Source of the DNA: Bradyrhizobium sp. Arg816
GTDB lineage: Bacteria > Pseudomonadota > Alphaproteobacteria > Rhizobiales > Xanthobacteraceae
Reading direction: 5' to 3'
Assembly (NCBI RefSeq): GCF_029989365.1
Contig: NZ_JAPRAQ010000015.1
Coordinates: forward strand, 124,001-188,000
Length of the DNA: 64,000 bases
Shown: positions 1 through 7,723 of the stretch, piece by piece
Numbering within the stretch: position 1 is the first letter of the stretch
How the letters are laid out: the number at the start of each line of letters is the position of its first letter
The notes under the pieces: model-generated
Told to the model about the DNA's origin: nothing
Database searches by the model: none
Seen by the model: the letters and a program-made list of their open reading frames with translations, nothing else
Program-made: the position numbers and the translations under genes

Positions 1-2859
1 GACTACGGCGCCGATCATGTTGCGGTTGACATAGATGTTGCCGACCTGGACGCGATCGATGATCGCCTCGATGGTGTCGTCGATGCGGGAGTGAACGCCG
101 AGCGTGAGTCCATAGCCGCTGCGCTCGATCGCCTGCAGGACGCGGTCGAGGTTTTCCGCGCGATAGCGCACGACGTGCAGGATCGGACCGAACACCTCAT
201 CGGTGAGCTGGCCGGCGTCCTTGAGCTCGAAAATGTGCGGGGCGACGAAGCAGCCATCGGGCACAGTGCCGGCAAAGTGCAGCCGCGCCTCGCTCTTCAT
301 CCTCGCGATATGCGCATCGAGGCGCTGCTTGGCCTCGGCGTCGATCACCGGACCGACATGGGTTGCGACATCGCTGGGATCACCGATCCTGAGTTCCCGC
401 GCCGCGCCCGCGATCATCTCGATCATGCGGTCGGCGACGTCCTCCTGCACGAACAGCAGCCGCAGCGCCGAGCAGCGCTGGCCGGCGGAGCGGAAGGCCG
501 AAGTGACGACGTCGTCGGCGACCTGCTCGGGCAGCGCGGTCGCATCCGCGATCATGGCGTTGATGCCGCCGGTCTCCGCGATCAGCGGCACGATCGACCC
601 GTCCTTGGCGGCGAGCGTCCGGTTGATCGCCCGCGCGACCTCGGTCGAGCCGGTGAAGACGACGCCGGCGATGTCGGCATGCGCGGTCAGCACGGCGCCG
701 ATGCGGCCGTCGCCGGTGACGAGATACAACGCGCTCCTGGGAATGCCGGCCTCGTGCAGCAGGGCTACGGCCTCGCGGGCGATGCGCGGCGTCTGCTCGG
801 CGGGTTTTGCAACGACGCTGTTGCCGGCCATCAATGCCGCCGTGACCTGGCCCAGGAAGATCGCCAGCGGAAAATTCCACGGCGAGATCGCGACGAAGGC
901 GCCGCGCCCGCGCATGGCGAGCGCATTGCTCTCGCCGGTCGGGCCCGGCATGGCGGCATCAACGCCGAACAGCTTCCGGCCCTGCGCGGCATAATAGCGG
1001 CAGAAGTCGGCGGCCTCGCGCAGCTCCGACAGCGCATCGTCCAGCGTCTTGCCGCCCTCGGCTTGCAGCAACGCGATGAAATGGGCGCTCCGGCTCTCCA
1101 GAAGATGCGCGGCCTGCTCCAGTGCGGCCGCGCGCGTGGCCGCCGGCGTTCGGCTCCAGGCGGCAAAACCGGCGCGCGCAGCCGTCACCGCCGCATTGGC
1201 TCGGTCCGGCGTTGCATCCGCGATCGGCTTGAGGCCGGCTGCCTCGGCCTTCACCTCTGCCAGCAACCGGTCGAGCGCCGCGCGCGTGCCGAATTCAACG
1301 CCGCGCGAATTGCGCCGCTCCGGCGCGAACAGATCGCCCGGCAGCGGAATTTTGGGATGAGCCGCCGCTTGCGGCCGGACGATGGCATCGGCCGGACGCT
1401 GCAACAGCGCCACAACCGGCACGCGATAGTCGGCCGCCTGCGCCACGAACGACGAGTTGGCGCCGTTCTCCAGCAGTCGCCGCACCAGATAGGCGAGCAG
1501 GTCGCGATGGCTGCCGACCGGCGCATAGGTGCGGTAGGCGATGTCGGGATGATCCTTGACGTGATCCTTGGCGAGCTGCTCGTAGAGCGCTTCGCCCATG
1601 CCATGCAGGCGCTGGAATTCGAAGCCGCCGCCATCTTGCGCAAGCTCCAGCACGGTCGCGACCGTCAGCGCGTTGTGGGTGGCGAATTGCGGGAAGATGC
1701 GCGGCCGCAGGGCCAACAGCTTCTGCGCGCAGGCGACGTAGTTCAGATCCGTCATCGCCTTGCGCGTGAACACGAGATAGCCGTCCAGCCCGCGCTCCTG
1801 TGCGCGCTTGATCTCGGTGTCCCAATAGGCGCCCTTGACCAGCCGCACCATCAGCTTGCGGTCATGGGCGCGGGCGAGCGCGTCGACATAGTCGATCACG
1901 GCGCTGGCGCGCTTCTGATAGGCCTGGATCGCCAGGCCAAATCCGTCCCAGCCGCTGAGCGAGGGATCGGCGAGCGTTGCCGCGATGACGTCTAGCGACA
2001 GCTCCAGCCGGTCGGCTTCCTCGGCGTCGACGGTGAAGTTCAGATCATGGGCCTTGGCGCGCTGCGCCAGGTCCAGCAGTTGCGGCACCAGCTCGGCCAT
2101 CACGCGGGCGCGGCTGATCGCCTCGAAGCGCGGATGCAGCGCCGACAGCTTGACCGAGATGCCGGGCCGGTCGGGCAGGGGATGGCTGCCCGCCGCCTTG
2201 CCGATGGTCTCGATCGCACTGGCATAGGCGTCGAAATAGCGCTTGGCATCCGCCGCGGTGCGCGCACCTTCACCGAGCATGTCGAAGGAGTAGCGCGGCC
2301 TCTCACCGGAGCGCGGCTTACCCCGCTCCAGTGCCTGCTCGATGGTCTCCCCCAGCACGAAATGGTTGCCCATCAGCCGCATCGCCTGACGTGTGGCGGT
2401 GCGCACCGCCGGCGCGCCGAGCCGCTTCACCAGCCGACCGATGGTGCCGTCGGGCGTCTCGCCGGGCTGGATCACCCGCGCCGAGAGGCCGAGCGCCCAG
2501 GCCGAGGCGTTGACCAGGAAGGCCGTGGACTTGGTCTCGTGGTGGATGAAGTCGCCCTCGCCGAGCTTGTCCTCGATGAACTGGTCGGCGGTGCGCGCGT
2601 CGGGCACGCGGAGCAGCGCCTCGGCCAGCACCATCAGGGCGAGCCCCTCCTTGGTCGAAAGCGCGAACTCCCGCAGCATGTCCTCGACCCCGCCAAGCCG
2701 GTCGTCGCGCTTGCGGATCGCCTCGATCAGCCGCGTCGCGGTGCGGTCGATCCGCGCCTCCTGCGGCGGACTGAGATGCGAAGCCGGCAAGAGCTGCGCG
2801 GCAATCTCGGCATCATCGGGCGCGTAGGGGGCGGTGAAGGGCGGCGGGATGTTCGGCAT
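1..2859 (-). CDS. putA: bifunctional proline dehydrogenase / P5C dehydrogenase PutA (C-terminus cut by window)
   Basis: PutA oxidises proline to glutamate using an FAD barrel domain and an NAD-dependent aldehyde dehydrogenase domain. The open frame runs from an ATG at 2859 to the window edge: 953 residues, no stop. The N-terminus begins MPNIPPPFTAPYAP. The proline dehydrogenase half occupies roughly residues 60-460, with motifs such as RLVKGAYWDTEIK and YAPVGSHRDLLAYLVRRLLE. The aldehyde dehydrogenase half follows, with SPWNFPLAIF, FTGSTEVAR, the general-base segment IAETGGINA, and the nucleophile at Cys796 in SAGQRCSALR. No ribbon-helix-helix DNA-binding domain precedes the barrel, so this is the minimal enzyme-only form of about 1000 residues. 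About 45 C-terminal residues should lie outside the window. A divergent Lrp-family gene starts 114 bp away and is the probable regulator. Confidence 0.97.
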   Translation of the reverse strand, partial: MPNIPPPFTAPYAPDDAEIAAQLLPASHLSPPQEARIDRTATRLIEAIRKRDDRLGGVEDMLREFALSTKEGLALMVLAEALLRVPDARTADQFIEDKLGEGDFIHHETKSTAFLVNASAWALGLSARVIQPGETPDGTIGRLVKRLGAPAVRTATRQAMRLMGNHFVLGETIEQALERGKPRSGERPRYSFDMLGEGARTAADAKRYFDAYASAIETIGKAAGSHPLPDRPGISVKLSALHPRFEAISRARVMAELVPQLLDLAQRAKAHDLNFTVDAEEADRLELSLDVIAATLADPSLSGWDGFGLAIQAYQKRASAVIDYVDALARAHDRKLMVRLVKGAYWDTEIKRAQERGLDGYLVFTRKAMTDLNYVACAQKLLALRPRIFPQFATHNALTVATVLELAQDGGGFEFQRLHGMGEALYEQLAKDHVKDHPDIAYRTYAPVGSHRDLLAYLVRRLLENGANSSFVAQAADYRVPVVALLQRPADAIVRPQAAAHPKIPLPGDLFAPERRNSRGVEFGTRAALDRLLAEVKAEAAGLKPIADATPDRANAAVTAARAGFAAWSRTPAATRAAALEQAAHLLESRSAHFIALLQAEGGKTLDDALSELREAADFCRYYAAQGRKLFGVDAAMPGPTGESNALAMRGRGAFVAISPWNFPLAIFLGQVTAALMAGNSVVAKPAEQTPRIAREAVALLHEAGIPRSALYLVTGDGRIGAVLTAHADIAGVVFTGSTEVARAINRTLAAKDGSIVPLIAETGGINAMIADATALPEQVADDVVTSAFRSAGQRCSALRLLFVQEDVADRMIEMIAGAARELRIGDPSDVATHVGPVIDAEAKQRLDAHIARMKSEARLHFAGTVPDGCFVAPHIFELKDAGQLTDEVFGPILHVVRYRAENLDRVLQAIERSGYGLTLGVHSRIDDTIEAIIDRVQVGNIYVNRNMIGAVV

Positions 2860-2973
2860 GGCGTGTCCTGTGGCTGAAATCCAGGATAAGGCCCGCTAGG
2901 CCGTAGTTCGATAGACAATTTAGCCAATTTGCCTTAGGAAATGAAGGTCATTGACGCATTGGCCGCATAAAAT
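2860..2973. promoter_or_regulatory. putA / Lrp-gene divergent promoter region
   Basis: This 114-bp gap separates putA from the divergent Lrp-family gene, so promoters for both must lie here. It is more AT-rich than its surroundings and holds a direct repeat, CAATTT-AGC-CAATTT, at 2916-2930. Lrp-family proteins bind AT-rich imperfect repeats, so this is a candidate site. The assignment is inferred from position. Confidence 0.45.
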
Positions 2974-3435
2974 ATGGAACTCGACCGAATCGACCGGAAG
3001 ATCCTCTCCATTCTGCAGCAGGACGGGCGCATCGCCAATGTTGAGCTCGCCGAGCGCATCGGGCTGTCGCCGACCTCAGTTGGCGAGCGGCTGAAGCGGT
3101 TGCAACGTGAGGGCTTTGTCGAGGGCTATGGGGCGCGGCTCAATCCGCACCGGCTCGGCCTGGGTCTTCTGGTGTTCGTCGAGGTGCTGCTCGACAAGAC
3201 CACGCCCGACATTTTCGAGCGCTTCGCACGCGCGGTGAAACTCGCGCCCGAGGTGCTGGAGTGTCACATGGTTGCAGGCGGCTTCGACTATCTTGTGAAG
3301 GCGCGGCTTGCGGACATGACCGCCTATCGACGCTTCCTCGGCGAGACCCTGCTGTCGATGCCGGGCGTGCGCGAGACGCGAACCTATGCGGTGATGGAAG
3401 AGATCAAGCGCGACGCACCATTGCCGGTGGACTAA
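2974..3435 (+). CDS. Lrp/AsnC-family regulator, probable PutR-type activator of putA
   Basis: This 153-residue protein has the standard Lrp/AsnC layout. An N-terminal winged helix-turn-helix (about residues 4-60, MELDRIDRKILSILQQDGRI, then LAERIGLSPTSVGERLKRL) is followed by the RAM/effector-binding domain (about 68-145, containing VLECHMVAGGFDYLVKA). The family binds an amino acid and acts as an octamer or dimer of dimers on nearby promoters. It is divergent from putA, which lacks its own DNA-binding domain. The likeliest role is proline-responsive activation of putA, as known for PutR/PdhR-like regulators in alphaproteobacteria. The family call is firm; the proline specificity is inferred from position. 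Confidence 0.9.
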   Translation: MELDRIDRKILSILQQDGRIANVELAERIGLSPTSVGERLKRLQREGFVEGYGARLNPHRLGLGLLVFVEVLLDKTTPDIFERFARAVKLAPEVLECHMVAGGFDYLVKARLADMTAYRRFLGETLLSMPGVRETRTYAVMEEIKRDAPLPVD

Positions 3436-3560
3436 CGAAGTGCCGTCGCGATTGTCATTGCTGTGGCCTTGAACGAGCGGTCTTCGCGGGAAAATAGTTC
3501 TCCGTGTGCAATCGCAACGCCCGTCGTCGAATGCACTGGCCGTCTTCTAAAATTTTTTTT

Positions 3561-3605
3561 GCCCGGCTCCCGAACAGATCCGGGAGGCAGCAAAGGCTGC
3601 CGGGC
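3561..3605 (-). terminator. branched hairpin immediately after the cold-shock gene
   Basis: Directly after the cspA stop codon the sequence can fold into a three-way junction. An outer 7-bp stem (3561-3567 with 3599-3605, GCCCGGC/GCCGGGC) encloses two small hairpins (TCCCG/CGGGA at 3568-3585 and GGCAG/CTGCC at 3586-3601). On the minus strand the stem is followed by an A8 then T4 tract, not a clean U run. It is a plausible transcript end or stabilising element, not a textbook terminator. Confidence 0.5.
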
Positions 3606-3806
3606 TTATACTTTGAGGTTCTCTGCGGAGGTCTTGCCCCGGTTTGCGATCTCTTCGTATTCCACCGTCTGTCCTTCGTTCAGGGACGACAGACCGGCTT
3701 TCTGCACTGCCGAGATATGCACGAACACATCCTTGCCGCCCGACGCAGGCTGGATAAATCCATAACCCTTCGTCGGGTTGAACCACTTGACCGTACCTTT
3801 AGCCAT
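3606..3806 (-). CDS. CspA-family cold-shock protein
   Basis: This is a 66-residue single cold-shock domain beginning MAKGTVKWFNPTKGYGFIQP. It contains the RNP1-like KGYGFI and RNP2-like VFVHIS motifs that bind single-stranded RNA or DNA. The reading frame stays open upstream, but the ATG at 3806 matches the family's N-terminus and has GGAGAAG about 6 nt ahead. Cold-shock mRNAs often carry long structured leaders, and the gap upstream to about 4013 leaves room for one. The protein probably acts as an RNA chaperone. It is one of several paralogs expected in such a genome, so no specific number is assigned. Confidence 0.95.
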   Translation of the reverse strand: MAKGTVKWFNPTKGYGFIQPASGGKDVFVHISAVQKAGLSSLNEGQTVEYEEIANRGKTSAENLKV

Positions 3807-4013
3807 CACGTCTTCTCCGCGGGTCTTCCTCCGAGATCTCGAACGCCAGTCCCCGCCAACCGGCCGGTTCGGTCCTAACAGGATACGCGGAATGTGGCCG
3901 GCTTGGTAGCTCAAACCATATCGGCATTTCGCCGAATTCCGCTCAACTTCGCAGCGTTTTTGCCGATTTTGCCCGTTTCGCGGTCAATTGATCGGCACGC
4001 GGCGCGCCATCCG

Positions 4014-4322
4014 TCAATAAGTCGCGGCCAGATAATCGACGATCTTGCCGACATCGGCATCGTCGATCGGGGCGCCATAGACCTTGATCATCTTGGTCAC
4101 CTCGGCCTGCCAAAAACCCTTCTTGTCCTTCATCGGCGGCTGCGTGTTGACGTAATCGGCCGAGTGGCAGGCGCTGCAATTGCCCTGCACGACCTCGAGA
4201 TTGGGGCCCGGCTTGAAGACGGCGACCTCGTCGGGCGTCTTGTAGTTGAGCGGCGCTGCAAGCGCCGAACCCACCATTGCGGCGACGGCGAGTGAGATGG
4301 CGAGGAGAACGGTGCGCTGCAT
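4014..4322 (-). CDS. sorB: SorB-like c-type cytochrome subunit of sulfite dehydrogenase
   Basis: This is a 102-residue exported cytochrome c. A signal peptide (MQRTVLLAISLAVAAMVGSA, cleaved after about Ala23) is followed by one haem motif, CSACH, at residues 49-53. A likely Met axial ligand lies in the QPPM segment near residue 64. The gene starts just after the sulfite oxidase gene. Two starts are possible (4328 and 4322); the second has GAGGGAGA at normal spacing, while the first abuts it, so 4322 is chosen. The protein most likely takes electrons from SorA and passes them to the respiratory chain in the periplasm. Confidence 0.85.
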   Translation of the reverse strand: MQRTVLLAISLAVAAMVGSALAAPLNYKTPDEVAVFKPGPNLEVVQGNCSACHSADYVNTQPPMKDKKGFWQAEVTKMIKVYGAPIDDADVGKIVDYLAATY

Positions 4323-4334
4323 GATCATTCTCCC

Positions 4335-5534
4335 TCAGGCCACGGTCACGCGGACGGTTTCGACGACGTTGCGTAGATAACCCGCCGGGTTCCAGCGTGG
4401 CGCATCCGGCTGGGTCTCGCCGCCATTGCCGGTGGCGCGCACCTTGAGTTCGTGGGCGCCCGCCGCGAGCTTCACCGGCAGCTTCCATTCACGGAATGAG
4501 TATTTGCCGAGATCCTTGCCGAGCTTGGCGCTGACCCAGGTCTTGCCGCCGTCGGTGGAAACCTGGACGTCCTTGATGCCCTTGCCGCCGTCGAAGGCGA
4601 TGCCGCGCAGCGTCGTGCCGCCGGCCTTCAGCTTGGCGCCGTCGGGCACACTGGTGATGAAGGATCGGATGGTGAAGCGGTTGATCGGGATCGTCGCCTT
4701 CGGCGCGGTGCCCGGCTCGACCGCATTGTTCGGGGTATCAGGAATGCGATAGGCCGACTTCATCCAGAAGCCGTCATAGACATTGTCGATGACGGTGATC
4801 TCGTTGAGGTGCTTGACCCAGTAGGTGCCGTAATAGCCGGGCACGATCAGGCGCAGCGGAAAACCGTTGAGGAACGGCAGGTCCTCTCCGTTCATGCCAT
4901 AGGCCAGCATCACCTCGCCGTCGGTGGCGTGCTCGAGATCGAGCGCCTTGACGAAATCCGGCGTCTTGTCGCTGACGGGGCCGTCCATGCCGTTGAAGGT
5001 GACCTGCTTGGCCCCGCTCTGCACGCCCGCCATCTCGAGCACGGCCTTCAGCGGCACGCCGCGCCAGCGCGCATTGCCCATCGCGCCGTTGGCGAGCTGG
5101 CCACCGGCGACACGCGGCTCTACGAGGCCGCGGCTGTTGCCGGAGCACTGGTTGACGGCGACGATCTCGGTCGCCTTCATTTTCCTGATGTCCTTGAGCG
5201 ACAGCTTGAGCGGCTTGTCGACCTTGCCCTTGACCTCGAGCGTGAACTTGTCGGGATCGAGATTGTAGGGCAGGTCCGAGAGGTGGTAGCGCACGAAGAA
5301 CGCGTTATTCGGCGTGATCGGACCGTCGTTGAAGATCGCAAACGGCGTCTCGAGCTGCGGCGGTCGGCTGGTCAGGCCGATCATCGGCCGCTTCTGCGGA
5401 TATTTCACCAGCGGCCGCTCGCCATTGGCGAAGGGAAGCGTGACGGTGTCGAGGGCCAGCGCCTTGGTGGAATTCAGTGTGGCCGCCATAGCGGCAAGGC
5501 CCGCTCCTTTGAGCAGGTCGCGTCGATCGAACAT
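4335..5534 (-). CDS. sorA: SorA-like molybdopterin sulfite dehydrogenase (sulfite:cytochrome c oxidoreductase)
   Basis: This is a 399-residue member of the sulfite oxidase family. A twin-arginine signal (RRDLLKGAGLAAMAATL, Arg4-Arg5) sends the folded protein to the periplasm. The Mo-cofactor domain spans roughly residues 50-270, with the metal-binding Cys130 in VNQCSGNSRG and downstream motifs GMDGPVSD and VPGYYGTYWVK. The C-terminal dimerisation domain (about 280-399) contains DVQVSTDGGKTW. A haem c subunit is encoded 12 nt downstream, as in the Starkeya SorAB pair. The pair would oxidise sulfite from organosulfur breakdown or sulfur oxidation to sulfate. GGGAGGAG precedes the ATG. Confidence 0.9.
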   Translation of the reverse strand: MFDRRDLLKGAGLAAMAATLNSTKALALDTVTLPFANGERPLVKYPQKRPMIGLTSRPPQLETPFAIFNDGPITPNNAFFVRYHLSDLPYNLDPDKFTLEVKGKVDKPLKLSLKDIRKMKATEIVAVNQCSGNSRGLVEPRVAGGQLANGAMGNARWRGVPLKAVLEMAGVQSGAKQVTFNGMDGPVSDKTPDFVKALDLEHATDGEVMLAYGMNGEDLPFLNGFPLRLIVPGYYGTYWVKHLNEITVIDNVYDGFWMKSAYRIPDTPNNAVEPGTAPKATIPINRFTIRSFITSVPDGAKLKAGGTTLRGIAFDGGKGIKDVQVSTDGGKTWVSAKLGKDLGKYSFREWKLPVKLAAGAHELKVRATGNGGETQPDAPRWNPAGYLRNVVETVRVTVA

Positions 5535-5753
5535 TCTCGTCTCCTCCCGGAGCTTTTCGTTGGACAGCGGTCATCACCGCGATCCCGCGCTCATCTGTCG
5601 CAACGATTGAGATGAAGTCAATTCGTGCTTTCGCAGCAGGCCCATGCCGCTGCGTTGCAGCAAGCCGGTGTTACCCCGCGACGAGATCGAGTCGAGCTGC
5701 AGCCGCGAACGAAGGAGCGCTCCCTCGCCCCGCCTGCGGGGAGAGGTGAAGCC
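5535..5753. other. intergenic region with a short GC-rich hairpin
   Basis: About 220 bp lie between the sorA start and the end of the cyclase gene. The part next to sorA must carry its promoter. Near 5722-5750 is CCCCGCCTGCGGGG followed by AGAGGTGAAG, a typical half of the Bradyrhizobium intergenic palindromes and a possible end of the cyclase transcript. I see no gene here. Confidence 0.5.
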
Positions 5754-7484
5754 TCAGGCCGCGACGCGCTCGCTTTGGTCAACCAGCGCCGACAGCTGCC
5801 TCGTATCCGCAACCACGCGCACGGCCAGCGGCTCGTCGCGGCCGCGGATCGCGACCTCCTGCTGCGGCAGCGCATCGTCGGCAAGGCCGGCGGTACGGCG
5901 GACCTCCTCCGAGACGATCGCCTCGCAGGCCAGCGTCTTGGTCATGTCCTGGAGCCGGGCCGCGACGTTGACGGCATCACCGAGCGCGGTGAAGACAATA
6001 TGATCGCGATAGCCGATATCGCCGATGATGACCTCGCCGCCGTGAATGCCGATGCCGAAGCGGATCGGCTGGCGGAGATCGTGGCTCAGGAGCTCGTTGA
6101 GCTCGTCGATATGCGTGGCGATGGCGGCGGCAGCCTTCAGCGCTTGCCGGCAGGCGGTCTCCGGATCGGCCGACAGCCCGAACAGCGCCAGCATGCCGTC
6201 GCCGACGAACTGGTTCGGCTGGCCGCCGTTCTCGATCACGGCCCGCGAGACGGCACCGAGGAAACGGTTGACGATGAAAACGGTGTCGAACGGCAGCCGC
6301 TTCTCGGCAAGCTGCGTCGAACCGCGCATGTCCACGAACAGGCTGACGAGGTAGCGCTCCTGGCCGATTCTGGCCGATGTCGAGGCCTGTCCGTCCGCCG
6401 AATGGGTGTGGGGCGTGAACAGCTGGAAGAAGGAGAGGTCGGAGTCCGGCCGCAGCTGGCAGGCAAGCCGGATCGAGGGATCGGCGGTGCCGACGCGCGC
6501 GAGCACGAAGGCCTCGCGCTGCGACGGCTCGGGCAGGGCGGCATGGTCGCCGATGATGCGGATGCGGCATGTCGAGCAGCGGGCGCGGCCGCCGCAGACG
6601 CTGGCATGCGGCACATTGTGGCGCAGGCTCGCCTCCAGCACGGAGAGACCCTTCGGCACGCGCACCGTCTTGCCGTTGCCGTAGGACAGCGCGATCATGC
6701 CGCGGCGCCGTTCGCGCAAGGCGCGCACGCCGCGCGCCGCCAGCGCCAGCCCGAGCAGGCCGACATAGCCGATGGTGAGGCCGCCGGTGATGCGATCGAG
6801 CGTCGCCGCTTCCGCGGTCGAGCCGAGCTGGCGGCGGGTGAGATTGTGCGTGCGCCACTCGCCGTCGTCGACGTCGATCTGGACACTGCGTCCGCCCTGG
6901 TAGACGCCGAGCAGCGACAGCGTCGGGATCAGCACGGCGGCGGCGAGCAGATAGGGCGCGGCGCGCGCGAAGAACGGTTTCAGGCGCAGCCAGAAATAGA
7001 TGCCGATGCAGCCATGGACCCAGGCGATGATCAGCAGGATCGTCATGGTCCAGATGCGGTTCGAGGTGACGAAGAACAGATAGAGTTCCTGCGGATAGAG
7101 TTTCTGGTGTCCGTACAGCGTGTAGCCGAGCCGGACGCCGATCACGTGGGCCATGACGAGGGCGGGGATGCTCAAGCCCAGCACGAGCTGGAGCGGCTCG
7201 ATCGTCCGCCAGCGGAACTGACGGCGCTGATAGAGCGCGTAGATGCCGAGCCCCATATGCGTGAGCGCGGCCGTATAGAACACGATCGCGATGGGGAGGA
7301 ACCGCCAGAACGCGGTGTGATAGTAGACTCCGATCTCCATGGCATCGACCGAGATGTTGCCGAGCGCATGGTTGAGGAAATGGCTCACCACGTAGGAGAA
7401 CAGGATGACGCCGCAGACCAGCCGAACCTGCCGCACGCTGGTCGCGCGGGAAAGTTCGGACAATCGTGAGGATGCGGTGGCCAT
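5754..7484 (-). CDS. membrane-anchored class III adenylate cyclase with a [2Fe-2S] ferredoxin domain
   Basis: This 576-residue protein has three parts. Residues 20-260 contain several membrane helices with histidines (HFLNH 35-39, His113, His157) resembling the cytochrome b-type anchor of succinate dehydrogenase. Residues 264-350 are a plant-type [2Fe-2S] ferredoxin with Cys297, Cys303, Cys306 and Cys342 (CX5CX2C...C). Residues 375-555 are a class III nucleotide cyclase catalytic domain, with metal-binding Asp385 (FVDMRGST) and Asp429 (FVGDGML) and the GDAVNVAAR motif. It should make cAMP in response to a redox or oxygen signal sensed by the iron-sulfur cluster or a possible haem. Related fusions are known in rhizobia, but the signal is unknown. 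Confidence 0.88.
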   Translation of the reverse strand: MATASSRLSELSRATSVRQVRLVCGVILFSYVVSHFLNHALGNISVDAMEIGVYYHTAFWRFLPIAIVFYTAALTHMGLGIYALYQRRQFRWRTIEPLQLVLGLSIPALVMAHVIGVRLGYTLYGHQKLYPQELYLFFVTSNRIWTMTILLIIAWVHGCIGIYFWLRLKPFFARAAPYLLAAAVLIPTLSLLGVYQGGRSVQIDVDDGEWRTHNLTRRQLGSTAEAATLDRITGGLTIGYVGLLGLALAARGVRALRERRRGMIALSYGNGKTVRVPKGLSVLEASLRHNVPHASVCGGRARCSTCRIRIIGDHAALPEPSQREAFVLARVGTADPSIRLACQLRPDSDLSFFQLFTPHTHSADGQASTSARIGQERYLVSLFVDMRGSTQLAEKRLPFDTVFIVNRFLGAVSRAVIENGGQPNQFVGDGMLALFGLSADPETACRQALKAAAAIATHIDELNELLSHDLRQPIRFGIGIHGGEVIIGDIGYRDHIVFTALGDAVNVAARLQDMTKTLACEAIVSEEVRRTAGLADDALPQQEVAIRGRDEPLAVRVVADTRQLSALVDQSERVAA

Positions 7485-7583
7485 GATTCGGTTGTATCAG
7501 TTCATGAAGGAGAACAGCCAGCGTAGCGTTTAATTCCAGGGGCGGACAGCTGGCCTGATCACATGCGCGGCAAGGTTACGATA

Positions 7584-7676
7584 TCGTAGGGTGGGCAAAG
7601 GCGCCTTGGCGCCGTGCCCACCATCCCGCATCGCATCCCTCGATGGTGGGCACGCTCCGCTTTGCCCACCCTACGA
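7584..7676. repeat. large intergenic palindrome (GTAGGGTGGGCAAAG family)
   Basis: Arms TCGTAGGGTGGGCAAAG (7584-7600) and CTTTGCCCACCCTACGA (7660-7676) are exact reverse complements. An inner pair, GTGCCCACCATC and GATGGTGGGCAC, lies between them. The element looks like a dispersed, transcribable hairpin repeat of the kind common between Bradyrhizobium genes. It covers the first possible ATG of the next gene, so that start is probably spurious. Confidence 0.85.
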
Positions 7677-7723
7677 TCTCCCCCGCATTGACTCCCCCTC
7701 CCAGGTTGGCGAAAAGCGCGGCC

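Noticed and set aside
91..1995. Long open frame on the plus strand opposite putA
   Set aside because: Arginine- and Gly-rich translation with no family pattern, exactly antisense to well-matched PutA sequence; a product of high GC content.
5605..5621. TTGAGATGAAGTCAA as a FixK box before sorA
   Set aside because: Half-sites are 7 bp apart, not 6, and the site is not a palindrome of the required form.
5625..7469. Long plus-strand open frame opposite the adenylate cyclase
   Set aside because: The minus-strand protein shows clear ferredoxin and cyclase motifs; the plus-strand translation is low-complexity and charged.
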